Source: Spirogloea muscicola
Lineage: Eukaryota > Streptophyta > Zygnematophyceae > Spirogloeales > Spirogloeaceae
Length of the DNA stretch: 20,151 nt
NCBI GenBank assembly: GCA_009602725.1
Contig: WELB01000112.1
Coordinates: 301,656-321,806, forward strand
Direction: 5' to 3'
Positions 1 through 15,544 of this stretch are shown piece after piece. Under the pieces are notes generated by a model. The model was not told the DNA's origin, made no database searches, and worked only from the letters and a program-made list of their open reading frames with translations. Position numbers and translations under genes: made by a program. The stretch's first letter is position 1. Each line of letters begins with the position of its first letter.

Positions 1-3000
1 ACCAGGCCGCGTTCCGCGGCGACGGCGGCGACGGCGGCCGCGACGAGCCCTTCGGGCGGCCGCTGGGTGGGCCCGACCGCTGGCAGCAGCAGAGCGCGGC
101 GCTGGCGGCGCAGCTGCTGCGCAACCAGGAGCTCAACGCCGCGCTGCGCCAGCAGCTCGCGCAGGTGATCCATCCACCATTCTCCATCTCGCTGCAATCT
201 CGGACTGCAATTCCGCCGTCTCTTGGATATCGAGCGCAGCGCAGTGAGATCTCCAGAAGATGGAGTTTCACTGAGTGACAGAGTACCAGATGCGTTAGAT
301 AGCGTAAGGGAAAGACGAAGCAATACATAAGACATTCGACAAAGTCATAAAGGTATACAAAGTATCTATTATTTGAGTGCATAGACAGAGAGTTCATTAT
401 ATGGAGGTCCTGAGTGGCCAAAAGTATAAAAGCCAGAGGGCCTCGCAGCAGCAGCGGCTGCCGAGGCGATGGCTGACGGTCGGCATGGCGACCTCGGCCG
501 TGTGCAGCTGGAGCAGGAGCGAGGCCTGCAGGCCGGCGCGTCGCCGGCGCCACCGCCGCCGGCGCCTGCGGCGGCGGCGGCGGCGGAGCCCAGCCAGGAG
601 CACGCCTGCGGCTGGCGGACGCTCGCGCAGGACCTCAGCCAGCAGGTGCCTTCCCGCCGCCAATCAATCATACCACTATTGACGGCGCCGCCGCCCCTTT
701 CATACTCCTCATATTCTTTTTGAGACGTAGCAATCCTCTTGCAAGCCCCGTGTTGGTGGGGCTACTGCCGCTGAGGCCCTCACTGGCCACGGGGCTCGCG
801 GCAGCTCGCGGAGGTCAAGCAGCACAGGGAGCTTCTGGAGAAGAGTGTCAAGGAGGAGCGCGGCATCCGGGGCATGGCTGCCGGCCAGGGCAGCCTCCTG
901 CCAGGTCTGTGTGTGTTGTGCTTGCCTGTGTCTCTGGGCAGACCTGGGCACTGCGTGGGTATGTGTGCTAGTGAGAGCATGTTGCGGTAATGTGGGTGTG
1001 GGTGCGGCGCGCGGTTACGCCAGCACCGCTGGCACTCGTGTCCCCTGCCACCCGCCAGCTGACTAGCCGCTGCTCATCTATTTCCTGGCAACATTTCGGC
1101 TTTCTGCAATCAGAGGATGTTGCGGGCACAGCGGCGGCTGAGCCGCGCATGGCGGGCTCGGCGGCAGCCACGGAGTCCATGCTTGCGTCCTCGCTGCACC
1201 AGCTGCCGCTGGTGTTCAGTCAGTACGACCGCGACTTGCGCTACACGTGAGTTTTCGACTATGTCACTGCTGCTGCAGCTATCTTGCCTCTTATCCCCGG
1301 CTGCCGCTGTTCGATTGTGTTAGCATCGCCAAGCAATCAGTCGTTGCATGTAGCTGATGAGGTACTGCGCGTGGAGAGCCTGTGCAGCTTCGTCTACAAT
1401 GCGCCTGCACGACACAAGCCAACGGTACGCCCTCGCGCACCAAACTTTTGGCTCTTGCCTCTGACTCATGGTGCCGCAACATCATTTTGCAGCTGCCAGC
1501 CGGCAGCACAGAGGTTCAATTCCGTCGCTAATAGGGAACGGCGGCCACAGCCGGCAGCTCCCAGCAGAAATAGCTGAAATAGCTGCTTCTGCTGAGTTGA
1601 GTATTTTGGTTTTGATACTGTATTCGATTCTAGCTGATGGAAGTTGAGTTGATGGTGAGCACAGGACATTGTGGGGAAGACAGACCGAGAGCTGCTGGGC
1701 GACACGCCGGGCCTGGCAGAGCTGGAGGCGATGAAGCGGCGCGTGCTGGCCACCGGTGCTCCGTGTCGTCAGGAGCACCGCCTGTTGTCGCCCGACATCG
1801 GCCTGCGCGTGTACATGGCCACGTGCGAGCCGCTGCGCAGCGCCGCCGGCGAAGTCGTCGGCGGCTCCTGCTGCTTCCTTGACATCACCGAGCAGGTCCG
1901 TCTGGCTGGCCGGCCGTGATTGCCACTTCCACCGTTGCAAAAAGTCACGTGGGCGCAGCAGACAATGGTAAACCTCCATGTTGACTCCTGAAAATTCCAT
2001 GAAACGACTGCTGTTCACCTGACTCGTGACCCTTAAGTGCAGACGGTCAGTGCGGAGCGCTTGGCAAAACTGCGTGAGGAGGTGGCGGTGCGCGAAGCCG
2101 CTGAGAAGGAGCTGCGCCGCTCTATTGAGCTCGCCGGTCGGTCGCCATCGCATCCAGCTTCCTACTGGCAGCCCACAGCACAGCACAAGTCTTGTTGCAA
2201 AGTGTGCTCCATTTTATACTGATTGACAAGCGGCCCGCTGCATTGGTGGCTGCTGGTGGGGATGCAGACGAGGCGATTCGCACAAAGAACAGTTTCCTCG
2301 CGCTGATGTCACACGAGATCCGGACACCGCTGAATGGCGTGCTCGGTGAGATGCACCCCTGCTGGCATTCTGCTGCAAGCTGGTTGGCAGCTCTCCTTGA
2401 GTTCTCAGTCCCGCAGTTCCACTCTGGTATCAGCAGTAGAATGAGCGCTCAGTCTGCTGCCACTGGCGTGGGCCGCCGCAGGCATGGCACAGGCGCTTGC
2501 AGCGGACGACCTGTCCCCGGAGCAGCGTGAGCTCGTGGATGCTCTGGTCTTCAGTGGGAATGTCTTGTTCGCCATCGTCTCCGACATTCTCGACCTCTCC
2601 AAAAGCGAAGCCGGTTCGGTCCCCTCCCCCCTCTCTGGACTTGCCAAACCGCGCTGCGAGGCAATGAGCGGCGGCGGCTGAGTGTGGTGGTCGTTGCAAC
2701 ATCTCTTCACTGCGCAGGCGAGCTGAAGCTGGAGCGGCGGAACATGTCACCGCGCCGCGCCGTCAAGTATGTGCTGGACACAGCGCTGGCGGCAGCGCAT
2801 GGGTCCAGCGTTGAGATCCATGCGCACGTCGCCGAGAACGTGCCCCTGCAGGTACTATAATCCTTGTATACACGAAGGACTTGCAGTGATCGGCCGCGAC
2901 ACCTGCTCTTTCACTCTCTGTATCTTTTTGACACTCGTCATGATCTCGGACCGCAACTTCCACTTCCTCACAGCAGAAGTGATCATTGGCGAATTGGTGC

Positions 3001-6000
3001 GTGCATGGCTGGCTGGGCGTGCTGCAGGTGATTGGGGACCCCATTCGCGTCAAGCAGATCCTCAGCAACGTGGTACGCTCAGTAATCCGATAGTTGACAA
3101 TGTTTGCTACCACCTCTGGTGCCATATGAGTGAGAGTCATACATGTATTCCTGAATTGAGTAACTTGAGGCTTGTGTACCAGACCTTATATGCCTTTTCC
3201 GCCTCCACAAGCCAATGCTACTAGATGTAGCATACTGAGTAGCTTAGGTGATCAATCTACCAAAGTGCAGGATGGATAGTTGCAGGTGCAGTGCCGTGCA
3301 ATTACTTAATTTCGTAGTGCAATCATGACTGGTCTACATTGTACATAGAAGGAGAAAAGTTGCTGAGAGGAGGGCGCCTCGCAGGTCTTCAACGCTGTCA
3401 AATTCACGCGGAAGGGCCGCGTGGACATCCGGCTGCGTACGTTGAGCAAACCTGGGGGACCGCCCGTGTCAGCAGGCTCCGGAGAGCTCTCACTGCTAGT
3501 CACAAGTGCCGACGCGGCGGCCGCCGCCGTGGCCACAAGCGACGGCGTGACTCGGGCGGAGCAGCCATCGGTTGCGGCCAAGCCAAGCGACCTGGAGAGC
3601 CAGATGGAGTGGCTCCGGCTGCACAGCGCCGAGTCGTCACGCGCCGGTGTGGCCCCACAGGAAACCTCCGCTGAGTCTCTGCAGGCTGGCGCCCGCGACA
3701 ACACGAAGGCTGCCTGCCAGGAACCGGCCCTGCCAGCAGCTGCTACCACTATCAGCCAACCGGGCTCGCAGGACTCGCCAGTGGCGGTGCCGGCGGTGGC
3801 AGTGGCAGCAAAGGCGACAGCTGCTGCCTCTGATGACAGTGAGCGCAAGCGGCAGAAGAAGTCGCCGCTGCGGAAGCGGCTGATAGGGGCAGCCAGGGAG
3901 GGTGCCGACGCTGCAGCCAGGGCAGTGACGCCGCTGGACCTCAATGCCGCGAGCGCCCTCCCGCCACACGAGCCCGCTGCCAAGCAGGTGCGGCGAGTCG
4001 AGTAATAGCAGCCACATAATAGTGAAGCAAAAAATTAAATTCTCATAATGTTGAGTCCATTTCGCGCAGTAGTGGTGCAGGTCGTGTGCTATGTTGGTAG
4101 ACTGCAGTAGGAGATGCAGGTAAGGCTGCATCAATCAGCAGAATGTGGAGCGGAGCCCCACAGGTTGGCAGCACTGACTGCCCATGTGTGGGCAGTCATA
4201 CATAGATATATAAGGCTCAAGCTTGCTTTCCCAGCAGGAGGCGGCGGCACCGGGAGTGGCAGCAGGGAGTGGGCCAGAGTGCGCTGGCAGTGGCGCCACA
4301 AGGCCGCCGCAGCCGGCGGCCGACATCTGGCTGCAGTTTGAGGTGGAGGACACCGGCATTGGTATGCTGCCGCCAGAATTTCTGTACACGGCCACCTTGG
4401 CAGTCATTAGTGGCTCTGGACATCGTTCAGAACAAGTATAGAACGAAGATGTGAAAGAGTGCAGTGCTGCCGGGCCTGCATTGCGGGGCCGCCCAAGAAT
4501 GTGCAGGCGCTCTGTACCCGCAGCCTGATGCGCGTGCGTGCGTGCGGGCTATGACAGGCATCCCGGCCGAGAACTTCCCGCAGCTTTTTGAGAAGTTCTC
4601 AGTCGTGCACGGTAGCAGCACGCGTCAGTATGGAGGGGCTGGCATCGGCCTCGCCATTTGCAAGCAGCTGGTGAGAGGCTACTTCTCCCGGCAATCTGCT
4701 GGCAATGGTCATGAGATGGCCGGCAATTCTCTACAAATACAGCATCTTCCTACGAATGCAGCAGTCCTTAGGACTTGTTGTTGGAGTTGTCCCTGTTGTT
4801 AGAGAGGCCATCAATGAGAGCAGCTCTGTGCTGCCTGCATATGAACAAGCTGACTAGATCACTGGCAACCTAGCCCTTTGCTGCAAAGCATTGCTCTTGT
4901 TGTGAGCACCTGGAAGGCCATCTCCTCGTGCTGCTCTCACTGCTGTTGGCTGATACTGTTTAGGTGGAGTTAATGGGTGGCGAGATCTGGCTCAAAAGCA
5001 AGGTCGGCAAGGGGTCCACGTTCTACTTCACAGTACCATGCCAGCTGCTGCCACCAGATGCGGCGACGGCGGTTTCAGCAGCAGGTGCCGCGGGCCGCAG
5101 TGAGGAGCCGGTTTCAGGGCTGTCCTCGGCGCCGCTGAGCCGCCTTTCCAGCAGCAGTAGCATTGGAAGCACTGGCAGCGGGAACTTGGCAATGAGCGCC
5201 ATCCCTGGCCTGCGACGATTGCAGCAGTCTGTGCCAGGCGGACGGCTGCTCGTGCCGGTAGCGCCGCTGCCGCCATCACTGTATGCCCCACCTCCAGAGT
5301 TGCCAGGGGTTGCAGCGGCAGCGGCGCTGGCGGTGGTGACAGATGCTGCCAGGGATGACCCAGGCAACGGCTGCGGCGGCAGCGGCTGCGGCGGGGCTGA
5401 CAGCGGCGTCGATCGTGACAAGGGTGCGGGATCAGTCTTGGGAAAGCGGCGCGAGTGGCTCGATCGCAAGCTGAGCCCGGCGGCGGCCCAGCTGGGTGAT
5501 GCACTCCCGCAGCCTGCTGAAGGTGACAGCACCGGAGGCGACCAGGGCGCCAACCCAAGTGCCGCTGCCGAGGACGGTGCAACGCGGCTCAAGGGGGGCA
5601 GCCAGGCAGCACCTCCGCAAACTCAGGCCAGCTCAGTCACCAGGCTCAAAGCGCCCGACAACAAGCGGCCACGCATTTTGCTAGCGGAAGACAACAAGGT
5701 GGGTTCCACATTTACTCAAAGGGGTTACAGCTAAGGTGTTTGCTTTGAGAGCTTGGAGCATGGGTGTTTGCTTTGAGAGCTTGGAGCATGGATTGTTGTC
5801 AGGAGCCACTGCGGCCATGGTTGTGCACATGTGGCAGCCAGTACTGACGCAAGCGCCAGCCGTTGCCTTGCTAATGCCACCTCACTGGCGTGTGGTGGAC
5901 GTGCCCCAGGTCAATGTGATGGTGGCCATGTCCATGCTCAAGCGCCTGGGCTTGCAGGCTGATGTGGCGGCAGATGGCCTCGAGGCCGTCCAGGCGCTGC

Positions 6001-6527
6001 GCACACGTGACTACGATCTGGTACGCAGCATCTGCCATCAATAGAGAAGCCCAAGCAGAGAACTTACTAGATATTCAAGCTTACCCTCTTGAAGCACAAC
6101 TTTATGTCAGCCATGATGCTGAGCCATATTACAAAGCGGCCGATCTATAGTTTCTCAAGCTCATGGCAACGGTCCACTCTGCATGCAGGTGCTCATGGAC
6201 ATCTGCATGCCTGCCATGGACGGGCTGGAGGTCACGCGACATGTGCGCAGCTACGAGGCGACCGGCAGCTGGGACCCGTCGCTGCCGCCGCTTACTGCAA
6301 CCTCGCCGCCACCGCCGGCGCCGCGGTTGCCCTCAGCACCTGGCACTTCTCCTGGCAAGAGCGGCAGTGTCCGTGGGCGGCTGCCGATTGTGGCAGTTAC
6401 GGCAAATGCATTCCAAGAGTGCGTGAATCAGTGCGCTGCTCACGGCATGGACGAGTTCATTTCAAAGCCCATCACTTTCCGCAAGCTCTCTGATGTGCTC
6501 GGGCACTACCTCAACAAGGTGCCTTGA
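1..6527 (+). CDS. Hybrid histidine kinase (PAS-HisKA-HATPase_c-REC), 17 exons, 5' incomplete
   Basis: Predicted soluble sensor kinase that autophosphorylates on His and passes phosphate to its own C-terminal receiver Asp, normally then to an HPt protein. Exons read from frame and splice sites: 3-164, about 466-645 (start uncertain; 433 and 439 also fit), 805-904, 1114-1246, 1388-1424, 1665-1895, 2043-2136, 2268-2345, 2482-2613, 2718-2851, 3028-3072, 3385-3987, 4238-4361, 4558-4670, 4964-5698, 5910-6020, 6189-6527. All introns are GT-AG and phases join. Domains in order: coiled coil (exons 1-3); PAS ([15 protein letters not shown] through FLDITEQ, 1190-1895); coiled-coil linker; H-box SHEIRTPLN (His codon 2312-2314); N-box region [15 protein letters not shown]1 DTGIG; F-box LFEKF; G2 [13 protein letters not shown]; receiver with acidic pair ED (5687-5692), phospho-Asp in [12 protein letters not shown] (6198-6200), Thr 6399-6401 and Lys 6465-6467. 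No membrane segment is visible. About 1116 residues are in the window; the N terminus lies upstream. Phosphorelay residues look intact, so it is probably active. The ligand is unknown. Confidence 0.9.
3385..3987 (+). other. Kinase exon 12: about 190-residue low-complexity insert with basic cluster
   Basis: This exon opens with the end of the N-box ([18 protein letters not shown]) and then runs about 185 Ala/Ser/Pro/Gln-rich codons without a stop before the donor at 3988. The next exon (4238) adds more low complexity before G1 (DTGIG). Family members usually have roughly 15-25 residues between these motifs. A bipartite-NLS-like basic cluster, [15 protein letters not shown], sits at 3838-3882. 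Reading frame and phase 0 are kept across the whole exon, so I take it as coding, but an unrecognised internal intron cannot be excluded. Confidence 0.6.
4964..5698 (+). other. Kinase exon 15: end of ATPase domain, long linker, start of receiver
   Basis: The exon starts with the last HATPase_c strand segment ([19 protein letters not shown], then FYFTVP). It runs through about 200 residues of Ser/Gly/Ala/Pro-rich linker and ends in the first receiver strand, ILLAEDNK. The split right after EDNK means the receiver is encoded by exons 15, 16 and 17. The linker has no recognisable domain and looks like a flexible tether between kinase core and receiver. Confidence 0.7.
5735..5790 (+). repeat. Perfect 28-bp tandem duplication in a kinase intron
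   Basis: Two exact adjacent copies of a 28-bp unit starting GGTGTTTGCTTTGAG lie at 5735-5762 and 5763-5790, inside the intron between kinase exons 15 and 16 (5699-5909). Exact identity points to a recent slippage or duplication event. It does not touch the splice borders. Confidence 0.95.
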
Positions 6528-7220
6528 ACAGTAGATAGAAGGCTGCCAGCTCGCTGCACCTGCAGTCGCTCTCGCCACTGTTTTTGCAACAAGTAGGCAG
6601 CATTGACTTGCTCATCTGAGAGCACATTTTTGCGGTGGATGCAACTCCACCCGCCAGTGTCTCGATCTGATCACCTCTTAGTCTCTCGCTTTATGTCTCT
6701 TTGACATCCCTTCTTGATATCTACTTTGCCTCAGCAACATCGCTGCGGAAAGAGAAAGTTGACATATCATGGCCCGCATTTTGGTGATCCGCATTCACGG
6801 GGGGACTGACGGTCAAGCAGCACGAAGCTAGGTGCATGTTGCTGACAAGTGTTGCCTCGTTAAGTGGTTGCTCCTGGCCTTGGCGGCTAAGTTGGAAACA
6901 CGTCATTCAGGTGCCCTTGTGGTAGTGGCAGTAGTGTAGCAGCGACATTCTAACCCTACTGCAGTTGACGGCTTCAGTGGCAAAATTGAGAGCCCAACAC
7001 GTAGCTCACGAGTCCAAGTCTGACGAATATAATAGATCGGCATGATGTTCCTGTATTGAGATGGCCCTTCTAGACCTGCTTAAGATAGTTTGATGACCTG
7101 AAATGGCTTGCACATGCTCTGTGTGCTGCCAGTTCCTGCTCAGCTTTGCTGCTGTGTCACGTCGCACGGCTTCTGGAGCAGTGCATAGCGCCATCCAGAT
7201 CATCAGGCTGGTTGTGTACA
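6528..7220. other. Intergenic stretch, no gene seen
   Basis: This holds the 3' flank of the kinase gene. Open frames are short on both strands, with no recognisable domain and no phase-compatible exon pair. I found no TGTAA motif (the usual green-algal polyadenylation signal) in the first 200 bases after the stop, so the poly(A) site is not placed. Base composition is less GC-rich than the exons. Confidence 0.5.
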
Positions 7221-7776
7221 TTAGATCAACAGCTTTGCTACTGTGCAGGTGTGTCGCGACGATGCTGACAGCACGGCCTGCTTTAGGACAAGATATGACA
7301 AGAAGATCAGCCCCAGTAGCTGGTCCCTGCCCAGGAGCCGTAGCAGCCAGTCGTCGGTAGAATTGTCCACAGCTGAGGGCGCAGATTGTTGGCCATTGCT
7401 GGAGTTAGTGCCAGTTGTAGCAGCAGCTTGGTCTGTACTAAGCTTGAAGCGGCTGCTTGTGCCGAGGCGTCCTTTGCTGCTGCGAGATTGAGCCTGGGGT
7501 GCCGCCGTGTGGCCGTCAGCCAGGGGCTGCTGCTCCGCCCAGACGATGACTGCACAGTGTTGGCTTGAGGTGGCAAAGTGGCTACCATATGATAGCGCAG
7601 TCGGCTGGCTCGGCCCTCAGGCTCCTCGGGTGGGCGGCAAGCAGTGGCAGTGTTGGCCATGGTCTAGCAGGAGCAGCGCAGGCCTGCAGCTGGAGGTTGT
7701 AGAGATTCTTGTCCCTCGCCTGCATGTCAAGCCCACAATGCAGCTCCGCTGTAAAAACTACAGCAACGCCTGCGTC
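7221..7776 (-). CDS. Possible minus-strand coding remnant, unrecognised
   Basis: Two stop-free minus-strand stretches read like protein but match no family I know. The first begins after a CAG acceptor-like site and runs down from 7776 (DAGVAVVFTAELHCGLDMQA, then RDKNLYNLQLQ), with mainly G/C third positions in its second half, until a stop at 7582. The second is open from 7616 to a stop at 7221-7223. It contains CAVIVWAEQQPLADG, a Ser/Gln/Ala-rich part, and a C-terminal hydrophobic stretch (WLLRLLGRDQLLGLIFLSYL) that could be a membrane segment. I found no clean donor/acceptor pair joining them and no convincing start. LINE-tail repeats begin just upstream (7862), so this may be the 3' part of a gene cut by an insertion, or it may not be coding. 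Confidence 0.22.
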
Positions 7777-7861
7777 CTGGTGTCAGCAAGGCGGCTCATG
7801 CCGCCGGTCTTGTCGCGTCGAGTGTGCACTGTGATTTGTAGCTGCTTTCTTTCTTTGTGTG

Positions 7862-7974
7862 CTTTGGTTTCTTGGCGCTTCCTCTGGCTTCCTCTGGCCC
7901 CCTTCTCGTTCTTTGTTCATTCTTTTTTGGGCTGGCTTGTCCAGCCCCTATCCTCAATGGGCGAGCCCTTTCTT
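7862..7974 (+). repeat. LINE-tail repeat, left arm of a 113/114-bp inverted pair
   Basis: This sequence recurs in reverse complement at 18235-18348 with one substitution (G/A) and one T-run length change (6 versus 7). It contains the T-rich run, the perfect stem-loop GGGCTGG-CTTGT-CCAGCCC (7929-7947) and the 20-mer tcctcaatgggcgagccctt (7951-7970). No LINE ORF precedes it, so it is a free-standing tail copy. Confidence 0.92.
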
Positions 7975-8011
7975 TGCTGGCCCCCTTTCTCTATGGGCGC
8001 GCTCTTTCTAT

Positions 8012-8075
8012 CCTCTGGCCCCCTTCTCGTACTTTGTTCATTCTTTTTTGGGATGGCTTTTCCAGCCCCCTATCT
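8012..8075 (+). repeat. Second direct copy of the LINE-tail unit
   Basis: This repeats 7891-7953 at an offset of 121 bp with a few substitutions. Its stem-loop is GGGATGG-CTTTT-CCAGCCC (8050-8068), with one stem mismatch. Confidence 0.88.
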
Positions 8076-8078
8076 AGA

Positions 8079-8124
8079 AGAAGGCTCGCCCATAGAGAAA
8101 GAAGAAGGCTCGCCCATAAAGAAA
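8079..8124 (+). repeat. Short direct repeat at the head-to-head junction
   Basis: A 22-bp unit beginning AGAAGGCTCGCCCATA occurs at 8079-8100 and 8103-8124 with one difference. In reverse orientation it is the tatgggcgagcc segment that follows the stem-loop in other tail copies. It therefore belongs to the opposite-strand tail starting at 8160. Confidence 0.8.
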
Positions 8125-8236
8125 GAGGGGCTGGCAAAGCCAGCCCAAAAAGAATGGTCAATGTCCAAAGCCGAAGAATGAGATGCCGAGGAAGGACGCC
8201 TCTACTCTACCAATCACGACAACATACTAGGGAAGC
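8125..8236 (-). repeat. Minus-strand LINE 3' trailer with perfect stem-loop
   Basis: Downstream (minus sense) of the LTRGY stop at 8237 come about 90 bases, then a T-rich run, then the perfect palindrome GGGCTGGC-AAA-GCCAGCCC (8128-8146 on the plus strand). The order stop, spacer, T-run, stem-loop is the same as in the plus-strand LINE ending at 17460. Confidence 0.75.
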
Positions 8237-8480
8237 TCAGTACCCGCGAGTGAGCAACATCAGGTCCGAGTAGCTCGAGGCAGGGAAGAAAGCGGCTGCT
8301 GATATGAAAGAATCGGCTGTGAAAAGCCAGCCAGATGCATACAGGTGTATGCAGGGAAGGAGGCACTCCGCCGAGACCCGGAGGCAGCGGCCAGAGCGCG
8401 TCCTGCGCTCGTGTGGACAGCGTGAGAGAAGAGGCAAGGGAGCGCTGGAACGATACCGCCAAGCGCATGCGAAAGACAAA
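8237..8480 (-). pseudogene. LINE C-terminal relic, minus strand
   Basis: The minus-strand frame ends SSYSDLMLLTRGY with stop at 8237-8239, matching the end of the plus-strand LINE ORF (SASDLYVLTRGY). Upstream, in a different minus frame, VSFQRSLASSLTLSTRAQDA resembles VSTCLQRAQAYALHQKAGRA of that ORF, so the relic carries at least one frameshift. It begins next to a plus-sense 20-mer of the tail family (8481-8500). It is a decayed 5'-truncated insertion with no expected function. Confidence 0.65.
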
Positions 8481-8500
8481 TCCTCAATGGGCGAGCCCTT
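8481..8500 (+). repeat. Isolated 20-bp fragment of the LINE-tail unit
   Basis: An exact copy of tcctcaatgggcgagccctt, found also at 7951-7970 and in reverse complement at 18239-18258. It lies in plus orientation, opposite to the adjacent LINE relic, which suggests nested or rearranged insertions just upstream of PEX6. Confidence 0.85.
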
Positions 8501-8813
8501 CTTCTTTTCCGCACTGTGCCGCTGTTGGGCACTCCAAGCTGCAAGGCACGGCTGGGCCACTCAGCGAAACTAGTCTCATGCACCAGTGTCAAGCGACTTG
8601 CTGAAGACCCCGCACTTGAAGAAGCAGAAGTCCATGTTGATCTTGTATGTAGGAGAAGGTGGCTCTCCTAAAGGGGGCCACTGCCTGATTCTGAAGGATT
8701 TAATATTCTGGGATTTATTTCTGAGCTTATTTTTCTGGTTTCTCCTCACTGGATACGCCCGCAGGCACCAGTCACAAGCATCGCGACCTGAGGTGATCAC
8801 AGCGGCCTCCGCC

Positions 8814-14701
<5,888 letters not shown>

Positions 14702-15364
14702 TGCCCGTTCGGTGGACTGTGCTTTCACATGTCGTGCCACGACAGTCTTACGTGTGGAGAGCTATAAGCCGTGACAAGGGCAAGTCCCAATTAGCCATGA
14801 CTTTCACAGACTGGAGCTGTATAAAGTGACAAGTATCTCGAGGTCAAAAACCATTAGTATTTGTCTCGTGGTGGCAGGGGATGCTGAGGCTGAGCCGAGC
14901 TTTGCCCGTGCAAGTGCACAGCATCGGGAGGGCAACTTGCAAGCATACACAAGCTTGTGACAAGAGCTCCACCGAAGGGAGGTGGCTGTTTATGTCCTGC
15001 ATGATCATACCGTCTGCACAACAGACTCGAGTTTGTGTCCTGTCCCTTGAAGCGCTGGCCCTCGGTAAGCTGGAACAGCCAGGTGTATCCAGTCTCCTGA
15101 TGAAAAAGTTGGGAAGGCAAGGCGTCGGCGAATGCAAGCAACAGACCATTGCGCAGCAACTTGAGCAGCTCCCGTTAACAGTCTTGATATCAGCTCCGAC
15201 CAAAGGCGCAGAGGAGCCTCGCTTTATACCAGCTCGTTTTCCGAATGCTAAAGCACTGTGGTGATGCATTGTTGGACGAGTGTTTTGGATAGTGGGCGGA
15301 GTGGAGAGGACGGAGCGCCTTCAGGGGCCAATGGCTGTGAGTGGCCAACCGGGATAGGGCACAG
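14702..15364. other. Intergenic, no gene supported
   Basis: Overlapping open frames of 100-141 codons exist on both strands around 14844-15269. None shows a domain, a consistent codon bias or exon-like borders. At 15325-15350 the plus strand (CAATGGCTGTGAGTGGCCAA) resembles the CAATGGCTGTGAGAGGCCAG repeats at 19827-19846, so a fragment of the LINE-tail family may lie here. Confidence 0.5.
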
Positions 15365-15544
15365 GCGGTAGCAGCGGAGGCAGATGCAGCTGGAAAGCAG
15401 CGGCGACCAGGCGATGCTGTGAGCTGCGTCGCCCCGGTGGGCAGGCTGGCAGGAGGATACGGGCGTTCGCCTGCTGTTGTATTTGAACGTGTTGATACGA
15501 AGAACCAGCTTACTGGGCTGGAGAAGTATCTGAAGGTCCACTGA
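15365..15544 (+). CDS. Orphan exon-like stretch, unrecognised C-terminus
   Basis: After a GGGCACAG acceptor-like site, 59 codons run to a stop at 15542-15544 and end FERVDTKNQLTGLEKYLKVH. This reads like a real protein terminus. I do not recognise the family and found no upstream exon that joins in phase. It could be the last exon of a lost gene, a retrotransposed fragment or chance. Confidence 0.2.
   Translation, partial: AVAAEADAAGKQRRPGDAVSCVAPVGRLAGGYGRSPAVVFERVDTKNQLTGLEKYLKVH

Noticed and set aside
1482-2186. 234-codon minus-strand open frame
   Set aside because: Covers kinase exons 6 and 7 (PAS and linker) in antisense; the peptide is low complexity with no domain.
3306-3983. 225-codon minus-strand open frame
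   Set aside because: Antisense to kinase exon 12, Ala/Ser-rich only because the sense exon is Ala/Ser-rich.
5023-5592. Two overlapping minus-strand frames of 184-189 codons
   Set aside because: Antisense shadows of the Ser/Gly/Ala linker of kinase exon 15.
6089-6493. 134-codon plus-strand open frame overlapping the receiver exon
   Set aside because: Out of frame with the conserved receiver motifs that run 6189-6527.
7507-8181. 224-codon plus-strand open frame
   Set aside because: Its second half is a translation of the LINE-tail repeats (FFGMAF, FLGWL type peptides) and its first half is Trp/Cys-rich noise; no domain.
8586-8813. In-frame N-terminal extension of PEX6 with a hydrophobic stretch (FWDLFLSLFFWFLL)
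   Set aside because: The frame is open upstream, but there is no ATG before 8814 in it, the DNA is AT-rich and promoter-like, and the ATG at 8814 has a strong context.
14844-15269. 141-codon minus and 127-codon plus open frames
   Set aside because: They overlap each other, lack domains and show no exon-like borders; neither could be preferred.
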